Source: Acidovorax sp. Leaf160
GTDB lineage: Bacteria > Pseudomonadota > Gammaproteobacteria > Burkholderiales > Burkholderiaceae_C
NCBI RefSeq assembly: GCF_001424265.1
Contig: NZ_LMOV01000027.1
Span: 141,617-205,616 of the forward strand
DNA length: 64,000 nucleotides
Reading direction: 5' to 3'
The notes below the pieces were generated by a model, which searched no databases, was not told the origin of the DNA, and saw only the letters and a list, made by a program, of their open reading frames with translations. This document shows positions 34,903 to 43,076 of this stretch, piece by piece. A program made the translations under genes and the position numbers. Position 1 is the stretch's first letter. Each line of letters begins with the position of its first letter.

Positions 34903-34951
34903 GCTATGAAATAAATAGCGTCATGCGTCCGTCATACGGGCGCGGGGGGCG
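34903..34951 (+). repeat. GCTAY-N7-ATAGC-N25 repeat, copy C
   Basis: GCTAT-N7-ATAGC at 34903-34919 is followed after 25 nt by GGGGGC at 34945, aligned with the RGAGGCC box of other copies. The 25-nt middle contains an imperfect palindrome around GCGTCCGT/ACGGGCGC. Confidence 0.75.
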
Positions 34952-35006
34952 CGCCGGCGGCTGGGGGGAAGTGCGTTCCGGCGGGACTGGTCGAAGCCGG
35001 CCCGCC

Positions 35007-35041
35007 GGAAAAAGAAAAGGCGCCGGGATCGCCGGCGCCTT
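35007..35041 (-). terminator. Intrinsic terminator on the minus strand
   Basis: AAGGCGCCGG (35017-35026) and CCGGCGCCTT (35032-35041) make a perfect 10-bp stem with a 5-nt loop. On the minus strand the stem is followed by TTTTCTTTTT, a good U-tract; on the plus strand no T-run follows. No protein gene on the minus strand ends here, so the transcript it serves is unknown. Confidence 0.85.
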
Positions 35042-35200
35042 GGAAAGGAATGCATCTCAAGGGGATGCTTGGGTCATGTCTTGTTGGAGTTGCTAGGGTT
35101 GTCTCCCCGGTCCCCTCGTCTTGCACGCCGGGGCGCGCTATCGAGTGCGTGGACTGTAACGGCGCGCACTGCGCTGGTGCATCAGTGGTTTCCCGCAGGT
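35017..35200 (-). ncRNA. Candidate small RNA upstream of and antisense to the amt leader
   Basis: A minus-strand transcript ending at the terminator would carry a second hairpin, GCATCCC-CTT-GAGATGC, 9 nt before the terminator stem. Together the two stems give a compact sRNA-like 3' end. I could not locate a convincing promoter, so the 5' boundary given is arbitrary. No conserved family is recognised. Confidence 0.3.
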
Positions 35201-35322
35201 GGCGGGTGGCACGAAGCGCCGCGCAACGTCCCGAAAACGGGGCGAACGCGCACCGCAAAGGTTCGCGGCCCCTTCTTGGCATGCGATATGCGAGGGCTCC
35301 GCTGTCACACGGAGTCATACCA

Positions 35323-36702
35323 ATGCACCAGGCAGCAAGGCGGCTGATCGGACCGAGGGCACGGAAGGCGGCGGCAAGCACGGCCGCACTGGCGGGCAGC
35401 GCATGGATCGGCGCCGCGGTGGCGCAGACCGAGGCGGCCGCCAGCGCGGCGCCGGCACTCGTGCGGCCGGGGCTGGTGACGGTGTCGTCGCTCAGCGGCG
35501 CGGACACCGCCTGGATGATGACCGCCACGGCGCTGGTGCTGCTCATGACGCTGCCGGGCGTGGCGCTCTTCTATGCCGGCATGGTGCGGCGCAAGAACGT
35601 GCTCAACACCCTGGCCTGCGTGGTGGCCATCGCTGCGCTGGTCAGCCTGCTGTGGTTTGCGGGCACCTACTCGTGGGCCTTCACGCCCGGCTCCGCATGG
35701 TGGGGCGGGCAGGCGCGGGTCGGCTTCGGCGGGCTGGACTTCGACCTGGCGGGTGGCCTGGTCGCGGTGAGCCACATCGCACCGCACATCCCGGAGTCCG
35801 TGTACGCCCTGTACCAGCTCACCTTCGCCGTCATCACCGCCGCGCTGGTGGTCGGCGCCTTCGTCGAGCGCATGCGCTTCGCCGCCATGCTGGTGTTCAT
35901 CGGGCTCTGGTCCGCGCTCATCTACACGCCCATCGCACATTGGGTGTGGGAGCCGGGCGGCTGGCTGGCGCGCATGGGGGTGCTCGACTTCGCGGGCGGC
36001 TCCGTCGTGCACGTCAACGCCGGCATGGCGGGCCTGGCCTGCGCCTGGTACCTGGGCCCGCGCCGCGGCTACGGGCGCGAGGCGTTCGAGCCCTACAACC
36101 TCGGCTTCACCATGGCGGGCGCGGCGCTGCTCTGGGTGGGCTGGTTCGGCTTCAATGCGGGCTCCGCCGTGGCGGCGGACGGCCGGGCGGGCCTGGCGAT
36201 GGTCACGACGCACATCGCCGCCGCGGCGGGGGCCATGTCGTGGATGCTGACCGAGGCGCTGCTGCGCGGCCGTGCGTCGCTGCTGGGGCTGTGCTCCGGC
36301 CTCGTCGGCGGGCTGGTCGCCATCACGCCGGCCGCCGGCTTCGTCACGCCGCTGTCGGCGCTGTGCATCGGCCTGGCGGCGGGGCTGGCCTGCTACTGGG
36401 GCGCGACCGGCATCAAGCGGCTGCTGCGCGTGGACGATTCGCTCGACGTCTTCGGCGTGCACGGCATCGGCGGCATCGTCGGTTCGTTGCTCACCGGCCT
36501 GCTGGCCGACCCGCGCATCGGCGGCGTCAGCGGCAGCGTGGTCACGCAGGCGCTGGGCGTCGGCGCCGTCATGGCTTTCAGCCTGGCGGGCACGGCGCTG
36601 CTGCTCTGGCTGGTGGACGCCGCCCTGGGCCTGCGCGTGCCCGAGCGCGACGAGCTGGCCGGGCTGGACCTGGCGCTGCACCGCGAGCGCATCGGCGGTT
36701 GA
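35323..36702 (+). CDS. amtB: Ammonium transporter
   Basis: Starting at MHQAARRLIGPRARKAA after CGGAG, the 459-residue protein has a signal peptide (cleavage near AVAQ) and eleven transmembrane helices. Conserved elements include LPGVALFYAGMVRRKNVLN, GGSVVHVNAGMAGLA, and the twin histidines in HVNAG and FGVHGIGGIVGSL. It conducts ammonia/ammonium. Unusually, no glnK (PII) gene is adjacent upstream; a small unknown gene follows instead. A frame 91 codons longer exists but has no coding character. Confidence 0.95.
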   Translation: MHQAARRLIGPRARKAAASTAALAGSAWIGAAVAQTEAAASAAPALVRPGLVTVSSLSGADTAWMMTATALVLLMTLPGVALFYAGMVRRKNVLNTLACVVAIAALVSLLWFAGTYSWAFTPGSAWWGGQARVGFGGLDFDLAGGLVAVSHIAPHIPESVYALYQLTFAVITAALVVGAFVERMRFAAMLVFIGLWSALIYTPIAHWVWEPGGWLARMGVLDFAGGSVVHVNAGMAGLACAWYLGPRRGYGREAFEPYNLGFTMAGAALLWVGWFGFNAGSAVAADGRAGLAMVTTHIAAAAGAMSWMLTEALLRGRASLLGLCSGLVGGLVAITPAAGFVTPLSALCIGLAAGLACYWGATGIKRLLRVDDSLDVFGVHGIGGIVGSLLTGLLADPRIGGVSGSVVTQALGVGAVMAFSLAGTALLLWLVDAALGLRVPERDELAGLDLALHRERIGG

Positions 36703-36733
36703 GCGCGCACCGCCGCAATCCCAGAGGACTTCC

Positions 36734-37045
36734 ATGCGACACAGTGAACGACTCGCCATCGCGGCCCATCTGCATGTGCTGCTGCGCCGCAAGACCGGGC
36801 GCGTGACCGACACCGAATGGATGGCCGCCGACAGGGCCTATGCGCTCGAGATCGTGCGCTTCTCCCGCGAGCGCGCCCAGAGCGACGGCCTGCCCGAGCT
36901 GAACGAATGGGCCGACAAGCTGGAGGCGGCCACCTACCAGGCCGCCGCCGCGCCCGCCCCGCGGCGCCCGCTGGCGCAGGCCCTGGCGCCGCAGCCCCCG
37001 GAGCGGCCGCCGGTGCCCGACCGCTACGTGGGCGGCATCCGCTGA
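36734..37045 (+). CDS. Small hypothetical protein downstream of amtB
   Basis: The 103-residue protein begins MRHSERLAIAAHLHVLLRRK with AGAGGA 6 nt before the ATG. The first 70 residues are a charged helical domain (DTEWMAADRAYALEIVRF, LPELNEWADKLEAATYQ); the rest is Pro-rich. It follows amtB by 31 nt and is probably in the same transcript. I do not recognise a family. Confidence 0.7.
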   Translation: MRHSERLAIAAHLHVLLRRKTGRVTDTEWMAADRAYALEIVRFSRERAQSDGLPELNEWADKLEAATYQAAAAPAPRRPLAQALAPQPPERPPVPDRYVGGIR

Positions 37046-37080
37046 GCGGCCGGCGCGCCCGTCCGGGCGGGCATTCCCAC

Positions 37081-37116
37081 CATTGCCGCCATTGCGGCCA
37101 TTGCCGCCATTGCCGC
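37081..37116. repeat. 9-bp tandem repeat, four units
   Basis: CATTGCCGC is repeated four times (37081-37089, 37090-37098, 37099-37107, 37108-37116), with one unit reading CATTGCGGC. It lies in the 88-bp space between the small amtB-linked gene and the convergent oxidoreductase gene. It is a candidate variable-number tandem repeat. Confidence 0.85.
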
Positions 37117-37133
37117 CAGTCTCGGCGCTCCGA

Positions 37134-38819
37134 CTACCTCGCGTCGGCGCGGATCCACTCCGCCGCCTTCTCCGCCATCATCAGCGTGGGCGAGTTGGTG
37201 TTGCCGCTGGTGATGGTGGGCATGGCGCCCGCATCGACCACGCGCAGCCCCGCAATGGTGCCGCCCCGCCCGTCGCGCACCCGCAGGCGCGAATCCAGCA
37301 CCGCCATCGGGTCGCCGTCCCGTCCCATGCGGGTGGTGCCCACCGGGTGGAAGATGGTGGTGGCGATGTCGCCCGCCAGCCGGGCCAGGTCTTCGTCGCT
37401 CTCGTACTGCGGGCCGGGCTTCCATTCGGTGGGCTCGTAGCGGGCCAGCGCCGGCTGGGCGGCGATGCGGCGCGTGACGCGCAGGCTGTCGGCCGCCACC
37501 TGGCGGTCTTCGGGGGTGCTGAGGTAGTTGGGCGCGATGGCCGGCCCCTGGCGGAAGTCCGCGCTCTTGATGCGGACCGTGCCGCGGCTGGTCGGGTTCA
37601 GGTTGCACACGCTGGCCGTGAACGCCGGGAAGGCATGCAGCGGTTCGCCGAAAGCCTCCAGCGACAGCGGCTGCACGTGATATTCCAGATTGGCGTAGGG
37701 CTGGCTGGGGCTGCTGCGGGTGAAGGCGCCCAGCTGCGAGGGCGCCATGCTCATCGGGCCGCTGCGCTTGAGGGCGTATTCGAGGCCAATCTTCGCTTTG
37801 CCCAGCCAGCTGCCCGCCAGCACGTTGAGCGTGGGCACGTGGTTGACCTTGTAGACCGCGCGGATCTGCAGGTGGTCCTGCAGGTTGCCGCCCACGCCGG
37901 GCAGGTCGGCCACCGCGTCGATGCCGTGCCGGGCGAGCAGCTCTGCCGGGCCGATGCCCGAGAGCTGCAGCAGCTGCGGGGAGTTGACGGCGCCGGCACT
38001 CAGCACCACCTCGCGCATGGCATGGGCCTGCACCATCTCGTCGCCCGTCCACACCTCCACGCCGGTGCAGCGGCGGCTGCCGTCACCTTGCGTCTCGATC
38101 AGCAGCCGGGTCGCTTGCGCGGCGGTCCACATCTCGAAGTTGGGCCGGCCGTAGCAGGTGGGGCGCAAGAAGGCCTTGGCGGTGTTCCAGCGCCAGCCGG
38201 CCTTCTGGTTGACCTCGAAATAGCCCACGCCCTCGTTGTCGCCGCCGTTGAAATCGTCGGTGGCCGGAATGCCCGCCTGCTGCGCGGCCTGTGCGAAGGC
38301 GTCCAGCACGTCCCAGCGCAGGCGCTGCTTTTCCACCCGCCATTCGCCCAGTCCCCCGGTGGTCTTGCTGCCGTGCAGCTGGCGGAAGCGTTCGCTCGCG
38401 GTGTCCGGTTTGTCCAGGCGCCAGTGGTCTTCGTGGCGGCGGAAGGCAGGCAGCACGTTGTCCCAGCGCCAGGTGTCGTCGCCGGTGGCCTGGGCCCACT
38501 GGTCGTAGTCGCGCGCCTGGCCGCGCATGTAGATCATGCCGTTGATGCTGCTGCAGCCGCCCAGCGTCTTGCCGCGCGGGTAGCGCAGGCTGCGGCCGTT
38601 CAGGCCGGCCTCGGGCTCGGTGTGGTAGAGCCAGTCGGTGCGCGGGTTGCCGATGCAGTAGAGGTAGCCGACCGGGATGTGGATCCAGTGGTAGTCGTCC
38701 TTGCGGCCGGCCTCGACGAGCAGCACGCGGTAGCGCCCACCCGAGCTCAGGCGGTTGCAGAGCAGGGCGCCGGCCGTGCCGCCGCCGATGATGATGTAGT
38801 CGAAAGTGGTGTCGCTCAT
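37134..38819 (-). CDS. GMC-family FAD oxidoreductase (choline dehydrogenase-like)
   Basis: Starting at MSDTTFDYIIIGGGTAG, the 561-residue protein has the FAD dinucleotide motif GGGTAGALLCNRL, the GMC signature 1 GGCSSINGMIYMRG, signature 2 near GAVNSPQLLQLSGIG, and the C-terminal active site with HPVGTTRMG and SGNTNSP (catalytic His and Asn). It oxidises a primary or secondary alcohol; the substrate is not readable from the sequence. No Shine-Dalgarno sequence precedes the start; a pyrimidine-rich tract on the coding strand does. Confidence 0.93.
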   Translation of the reverse strand: MSDTTFDYIIIGGGTAGALLCNRLSSGGRYRVLLVEAGRKDDYHWIHIPVGYLYCIGNPRTDWLYHTEPEAGLNGRSLRYPRGKTLGGCSSINGMIYMRGQARDYDQWAQATGDDTWRWDNVLPAFRRHEDHWRLDKPDTASERFRQLHGSKTTGGLGEWRVEKQRLRWDVLDAFAQAAQQAGIPATDDFNGGDNEGVGYFEVNQKAGWRWNTAKAFLRPTCYGRPNFEMWTAAQATRLLIETQGDGSRRCTGVEVWTGDEMVQAHAMREVVLSAGAVNSPQLLQLSGIGPAELLARHGIDAVADLPGVGGNLQDHLQIRAVYKVNHVPTLNVLAGSWLGKAKIGLEYALKRSGPMSMAPSQLGAFTRSSPSQPYANLEYHVQPLSLEAFGEPLHAFPAFTASVCNLNPTSRGTVRIKSADFRQGPAIAPNYLSTPEDRQVAADSLRVTRRIAAQPALARYEPTEWKPGPQYESDEDLARLAGDIATTIFHPVGTTRMGRDGDPMAVLDSRLRVRDGRGGTIAGLRVVDAGAMPTITSGNTNSPTLMMAEKAAEWIRADAR

Positions 38820-39134
38820 GGCGGGCGGAAGAGGGGGCGGAAGACGGAAAGGAAAAGGCGGGCGGAAAGAAAAGATGGGGCGGCAGGCGGAGCGCCGGGC
38901 GAGGGGCGCCCTGGCCGCTGCCATTGTGCGGAACGCCGCTGGCCTGTCGATAGGGGAATGGCGTATTGCTATTAATTCAATAGCATTAAGTGCTTATGGG
39001 TCGGTCGCCCCAGGCCTTTTGTGATGGTTTTTTCAAGCTCCGGCACGGCGAGCCGCTGCCCGGCGCCCCGGCGGCGCGGCGCGCGACTTTGGCTGACGTG
39101 GCAAGCTGTTGCACTCAGCTACGATCCCGCACCG
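38820..39134. other. 315-bp divergent region before mlaE
   Basis: The first 70 bp are almost purely purine on the plus strand (38821-38890). A full copy of the dispersed repeat lies at 38968-39016. I see no reading frame with coding character and no clear -10/-35 pair. Confidence 0.6.
38968..39016 (+). repeat. GCTAY-N7-ATAGC-N25 repeat, copy D
   Basis: GCTAT-N7-ATAGC at 38968-38984, exactly 25 nt, then CCAGGCC at 39010-39016 followed by TTTTGTG. It is one of the best-preserved members and lies in the divergent region between the GMC oxidoreductase gene and mlaE. Confidence 0.85.
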
Positions 39135-40259
39135 ATGACCGACCGCCAACCCAGCATCACCCGCACCGACGCGCCAGAAGGGCCGTCCGCCGTGCTGCAC
39201 GGGCGCTGGGGCGCGGCGGAGCTGGGTGAGCGGCGCCGCTGGCGCAAGCTCTCCGCGCAGCTGGCCGAATCGCCGGCAGCCGCCGGCCTGGGCTGGGACC
39301 TGCGCGAGCTGGACTGGCTCGACCACGTGGGCGCCCAGCTGCTCTGGAACCACTGGGGCCGCGACTGGCCCGAGCGCATCGCGCTGACCGATGCGCAACG
39401 CGACATCCTCCAGCGCATCGAGGAGTTCAGCACCGAGGAAGCGCCCGCCGAGCGCTGGAGTCTCGCCGAGCAGGTCGACACGCTCGGCGCCAAGGTGATG
39501 CACGGCGTCGGCCACGGCCGCGACCTGCTCACGCTGATCGGCCAGCTGGTCATCGACCTCCTGCGCCTCGTGCGCAACCCGCGTCTCATGCCCTGGCGCG
39601 ATGTGTCGGGCCACCTCTACAGCATGGGCGCCACGGCGCTGCCCATCACCGCGCTGGTGGGTTTCCTGATCGGCGTGGTGCTGGCCTACCTGATGAGCCT
39701 GCAGCTGCGCCAGTTCGGCGCGGAATCGTTCATCGTCAACATCCTGGGCATCTCGCTGATCCGCGAACTGGGCCCCATGCTGGGCGCCATCCTGGTGGCC
39801 GGCCGCTCGGGCTCGGCCATCACCGCGCAGATCGGCGTGATGCGGGTGACCGAAGAGCTGGACGCCATGCGCGTCATGGGCATCGCCCACGGCCTGCGGC
39901 TGGTGCTGCCGCGCGCGGTGGCGCTGGGCATCGCCATGCCGCTGATCGCGCTGTGGACCACGCTGGCCGCGCTGGGCGGCGGCATGCTGGCGGCCGACGT
40001 CGCCATGGGCATCTCGCCCGCCTATTTCGTGCAGGCGCTGCCGGCCGCCGTGGCGCCGTCCAACCTGTGGATGGCGATGGCCAAGTCCGCCGTGTTCGGC
40101 GTCGCCATCGCGCTCATCGGCTGCCACTGGGGCCTGCGGGTCAAGCCCAACACCCAGAGCCTGGGCCAGGGCACGACGGCCTCGGTGGTGAGCTCCATCA
40201 CCATGGTCATCGTGGTGGATGCGCTCTTCGCCATCGGCTTCAAGAACCTCGGGATCTGA
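39135..40259 (+). CDS. mlaE: MlaE-family lipid ABC permease with N-terminal STAS-like domain
   Basis: Starting at MTDRQPSITRTDAPEG, the 374-residue protein has about 110 soluble N-terminal residues (GLGWDLRELDWLDHVGAQLLW) resembling the STAS fold of MlaB. The MlaE permease follows, with ALVGFLIGVVLAYLMSLQLR, IRELGPMLGAILVAGRSGSA and VTEELDAMRVMG. In E. coli the STAS protein MlaB is separate; here the two are fused. Together with the ATPase, MCE protein and lipoprotein downstream it forms a phospholipid shuttle between inner and outer membrane. Confidence 0.93.
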   Translation: MTDRQPSITRTDAPEGPSAVLHGRWGAAELGERRRWRKLSAQLAESPAAAGLGWDLRELDWLDHVGAQLLWNHWGRDWPERIALTDAQRDILQRIEEFSTEEAPAERWSLAEQVDTLGAKVMHGVGHGRDLLTLIGQLVIDLLRLVRNPRLMPWRDVSGHLYSMGATALPITALVGFLIGVVLAYLMSLQLRQFGAESFIVNILGISLIRELGPMLGAILVAGRSGSAITAQIGVMRVTEELDAMRVMGIAHGLRLVLPRAVALGIAMPLIALWTTLAALGGGMLAADVAMGISPAYFVQALPAAVAPSNLWMAMAKSAVFGVAIALIGCHWGLRVKPNTQSLGQGTTASVVSSITMVIVVDALFAIGFKNLGI

Positions 40260-40269
40260 GCCAGACGCC

Positions 40270-41163
40270 ATGACCGACGACGCCCGCCTGTCCCACCCCA
40301 TTCCCGATCCGGCCCCCGGTCCGGCCACGGCCGCGCCCGCGCCGCCGCCCGCCGATGCGCCGGCCGTGGTCGAGGTCAAGGGCCTGGCCACCGTGTTCGG
40401 CAAGGGCGACGAAGCCTTCACCGTGCACAAGAACCTGGACCTCACCGTGCAGCGCGGCGAGATCCTCTCGGTGGTCGGCGGCTCGGGCACCGGCAAGACG
40501 GTGCTGATGCGGCACATCCTCGGGCTGACGCAGCCCACCGAGGGCAGCGTCACCGTGCTGGGGGAGCCCGCGGCGCGGCTCACCGCCCGGGGCGCGGCCA
40601 GCCGGGTGGGCATGCTGTTCCAGCAGGGTGCGCTGTTTTCGGCCTTCAACGTGCGCGACAACATCGCCTTCGCGCTGCGCGAGCAGGGCACGCTGCCCCA
40701 GCGGCTGGTGTGCGATGCGGCCATGGTCAAGCTGCAGATGGTGGGCCTCAAGCCCGAGCACGCCACCCGCATGCCGGCCGATCTGTCGGGCGGCATGATC
40801 AAGCGCGTGGCGCTGGCGCGCGCGCTCATCATGGACCCGCCGCTCTTGATCCTGGACGAGCCCACCGCCGGGCTCGACCCGAACAGCTCCGACGACTTCT
40901 GCGAGCTGCTGCGCGAGCTGCACGCCTCGCTCGGGCTCACCGTGATCATGGTCACGCACGACCTGGACACGATCTTCGCGCTCTCCACCCGCGTGGCCGT
41001 GCTGGCGGAAAAGCGCGTGATCGCCAGCGGCACGCCGCAGGAGGTGGCGCAGGTCGACCATCCCTTCATCCACCAATTCTTTCTCGGCGAACGCGGCCGG
41101 CGCGCCATGGCCCCGGCGCCCGTGGCGGCACCCGCATCGCCAGACACTTCCAAGGACGACTGA
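40270..41163 (+). CDS. mlaF: MlaF-type lipid ABC transporter ATPase
   Basis: The 297-residue protein has a Pro/Ala-rich N-tail, then Walker A GGSGTGKTVLM, signature LSGGMIKRVALARAL and Walker B LLILDEPTAGLDP, the MlaF variant of the signature. It powers lipid movement through MlaE. The start is 10 nt after the mlaE stop, and its stop overlaps the start of mlaD in TGATG. Confidence 0.95.
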   Translation: MTDDARLSHPIPDPAPGPATAAPAPPPADAPAVVEVKGLATVFGKGDEAFTVHKNLDLTVQRGEILSVVGGSGTGKTVLMRHILGLTQPTEGSVTVLGEPAARLTARGAASRVGMLFQQGALFSAFNVRDNIAFALREQGTLPQRLVCDAAMVKLQMVGLKPEHATRMPADLSGGMIKRVALARALIMDPPLLILDEPTAGLDPNSSDDFCELLRELHASLGLTVIMVTHDLDTIFALSTRVAVLAEKRVIASGTPQEVAQVDHPFIHQFFLGERGRRAMAPAPVAAPASPDTSKDD

Positions 41164-42149
41164 TGGAAAACAAGTCACATGCACTCGCAGCGGGCATCTT
41201 CGTGGTGGTCGTGGCGGCGCTGCTGGCCGGCCTGGGCCTGTGGCTCACGCGCGACCGCACCGACTACACGCTCTATGAGCTGTCCAGCAAGGACAGCGTC
41301 AGCGGCCTGCAGCCGGAGGCGGCCGTGCGCTACAAGGGCGTCGCCGTGGGCAAGGTTACGCGCATCGGCTTCGACCCCAAGATGGCGGGCAACGTGCTGA
41401 TCCGCATCGCCGTGAACGAATCGGCCCCCATCTCGCCGACCACCTTCGCCCAGCTGGGCTACCAGGGCGTCACGGGCCTGGCGCACATCCAGCTCGACGA
41501 TGCCGACGCGCCCATCCAGCCGCCGCCCCCCGGTGACAGCGGCCTGCCGCGCCTGACGCTGAAAAGCTCCTCCTTCAGCCAGATCGCCGAGCAGGGGCCC
41601 GCCATCCTCGCGCAAGTGCAGGAGGCCACCGAGCGCATCAACAAGCTGCTGGGCGACGAGAACCAGGCGCGCCTGGCGCTGACGCTGGACAACCTGGCCA
41701 AGGCCGCCGGCAGCGCCAACACGCTGGTGCAGCGCATCGACAACACCGTCGCCACCAAGCTCGACCCGGCGCTGGCCACCGTGCCGGCGGTGGCGCAGGA
41801 CGCCCGTGCCACGCTGCAGTCCCTGCGCACGGCGGGTGACAACGCCGCCGCCGCCGCGGGCGAGGTGCGCAGCGCCGTCGCCAAGCTGAGCGTGGAGGGC
41901 GGGCCGATCGACAAGATCGCCGACAGCTCGCAGTCGCTGTCCGACGCGGCCGACCGCTTCGGCCGGGTGTCGCTGCCGCGCCTGAACAACGCGGCCGACG
42001 AAGCCGCCCGCGCCGCGCGCCGACTGGGCCGCACAGCCAGCGGCATCAGCGACAACCCGCAGTCGCTCATCTACGGCAACGGCAGTGCCTCGGCCGGCCC
42101 GGGCGAACCCGGCTTCGTGCCGCCGACCCGCCTGGCACCTGCGCCGTGA
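41163..42149 (+). CDS. mlaD: MCE-domain protein (MlaD/PqiB type)
   Basis: The 328-residue protein has an N-terminal membrane anchor (about 8-28), a single MCE domain (SGLQPEAAVRYKGVAVGKVTR..., about 40-120) and a long helical tail with repeated IDN and LRTAGDNAAAAAGEVR segments that could form a needle-like coiled coil. MCE rings make the periplasmic channel for lipids. The tail is longer than in E. coli MlaD (about 183 residues), more like the single-MCE proteins with helical needles. Confidence 0.92.
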   Translation: MENKSHALAAGIFVVVVAALLAGLGLWLTRDRTDYTLYELSSKDSVSGLQPEAAVRYKGVAVGKVTRIGFDPKMAGNVLIRIAVNESAPISPTTFAQLGYQGVTGLAHIQLDDADAPIQPPPPGDSGLPRLTLKSSSFSQIAEQGPAILAQVQEATERINKLLGDENQARLALTLDNLAKAAGSANTLVQRIDNTVATKLDPALATVPAVAQDARATLQSLRTAGDNAAAAAGEVRSAVAKLSVEGGPIDKIADSSQSLSDAADRFGRVSLPRLNNAADEAARAARRLGRTASGISDNPQSLIYGNGSASAGPGEPGFVPPTRLAPAP

Positions 42150-42199
42150 AGCCCGGCCGGCAGCAGAACGCAACTTTCCCGAGAGTGGAGTCAACCCGC

Positions 42200-42934
42200 A
42201 TGCTTACTATCAAAAACAGAGCAGGTCGCGCTGATGGAATGGGCACTGGAGGCATCATCGGCTTGTGTCTTGCGGCGGCACTGGCCGGCTGCTCCGTGCT
42301 GCCCACGCCGCCCACCCGGGCGGAGGTGTACGACTTCGGGCCCGGGCTGACCGTTTTCCAGCCGAACGCCGCCGCCCCTGCGGGCCAGGCCGCGCAGGCC
42401 ACGCTGACGCCCGGCAGCGCCCCGGCCAGCACCGGCATGCGGGTACCGGTGGCGCTGGCCGAGGTCGCCACCACCGGCGTGCCGGAAGGCAGCACGGCCG
42501 TGCTGTACCGCCTGGCCTATGCCAACGCCCAGCACCTGCGCCCCTACACCCAGGCCCGCTGGAGCCAGCCGCCCGCGCAGCTGGTGCAGCAGGCCCTGCG
42601 CGACCAGATGGGCCAGCGCCGCGCCGTGCTGCTGGGCGAGGAAGGCATCGCCCAGCTGCTGGACGATGGCCGCCCGCCGCTGGTGGTGCGCGTGCAGCTG
42701 GAGGAATTCAGCCAGGTCTTCAGCGCCCCCGCCAGCAGCGGCGGGTTGGTGCGGCTGCGCATCTCGCTGGGTGAATCGACCACGGCCGGCGAGAAGCTCG
42801 TCGCGCAGCGCGTCTTCACCGTGCAACGCCCCGCCGCCACGGCCGACGCGGTCGGCGGCACGCGGGCGCTGGCCGAAGCCACGGCGCAGGCCGCGGCCGA
42901 CGTGGAGCAGTGGCTGGAGCAGCTGGGCCGCTGA
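42200..42934 (+). CDS. ABC-type transport auxiliary lipoprotein (PqiC/YmbA-like)
   Basis: The 244-residue protein has a lipobox, LAAALAGC, preceded by an unusual polar leader MLTIKNRAGRADGMGTGG. GGAG precedes the ATG at 42200. The mature part follows the PqiC/DUF330 pattern (VYDFGPGL..., LAYANAQHLRPYTQARWSQPP, VVRVQLEEFSQVF). It would sit in the outer membrane and receive the MCE tube. The leader codons coincide with a copy of the dispersed repeat, so the signal peptide start may be partly repeat-derived; an internal ATG at 42239 could be the older start. Confidence 0.85.
   Translation: MLTIKNRAGRADGMGTGGIIGLCLAAALAGCSVLPTPPTRAEVYDFGPGLTVFQPNAAAPAGQAAQATLTPGSAPASTGMRVPVALAEVATTGVPEGSTAVLYRLAYANAQHLRPYTQARWSQPPAQLVQQALRDQMGQRRAVLLGEEGIAQLLDDGRPPLVVRVQLEEFSQVFSAPASSGGLVRLRISLGESTTAGEKLVAQRVFTVQRPAATADAVGGTRALAEATAQAAADVEQWLEQLGR
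42206..42253 (+). repeat. Dispersed repeat, copy E, inside a coding sequence
   Basis: ACTAT-N7-AGAGC at 42206-42222, then 25 nt, then GGAGGC at 42248-42253. The stretch GATGGAATGGGC-CTGGAGGC matches the creB-creC copy almost base for base. It encodes the first codons of the lipoprotein, which explains the AT-rich TATCAAAAACAGAGC at its start. Confidence 0.75.
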
Positions 42935-43076
42935 ACGTCCGCAGCGGCGTCCACCCTCGGGGCGCCGTCGTCCGGCAATGGCGCCTTGGCGGCAAGGGCC
43001 TCGCGAGCCGGTCACAATCCCGGAGTCCTGGCCGCCCCCCGGTGGCCCGCCTTCTGCATCTTCGGGAGTCTTTCCA

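Larger units (their letters stand above)
34867..35322. other. 456-bp region without a protein gene
   Basis: Between the TSUP start and the ammonium transporter start I find three things: a repeat copy at 34903-34951, a minus-strand terminator at 35007-35041, and a small stem GCATCTC/GGGATGC near 35051-35067. Reading frames that cross the region have poor composition and no ribosome sites. No convincing sigma-54 site for the ammonium transporter is present. Confidence 0.6.

Noticed and set aside
35207..35225. Possible sigma-54 promoter before amtB (TGGCACGAAGCGCCGC)
   Set aside because: The -24 box fits, but the -12 GC is displaced by one base and TTGC is absent.
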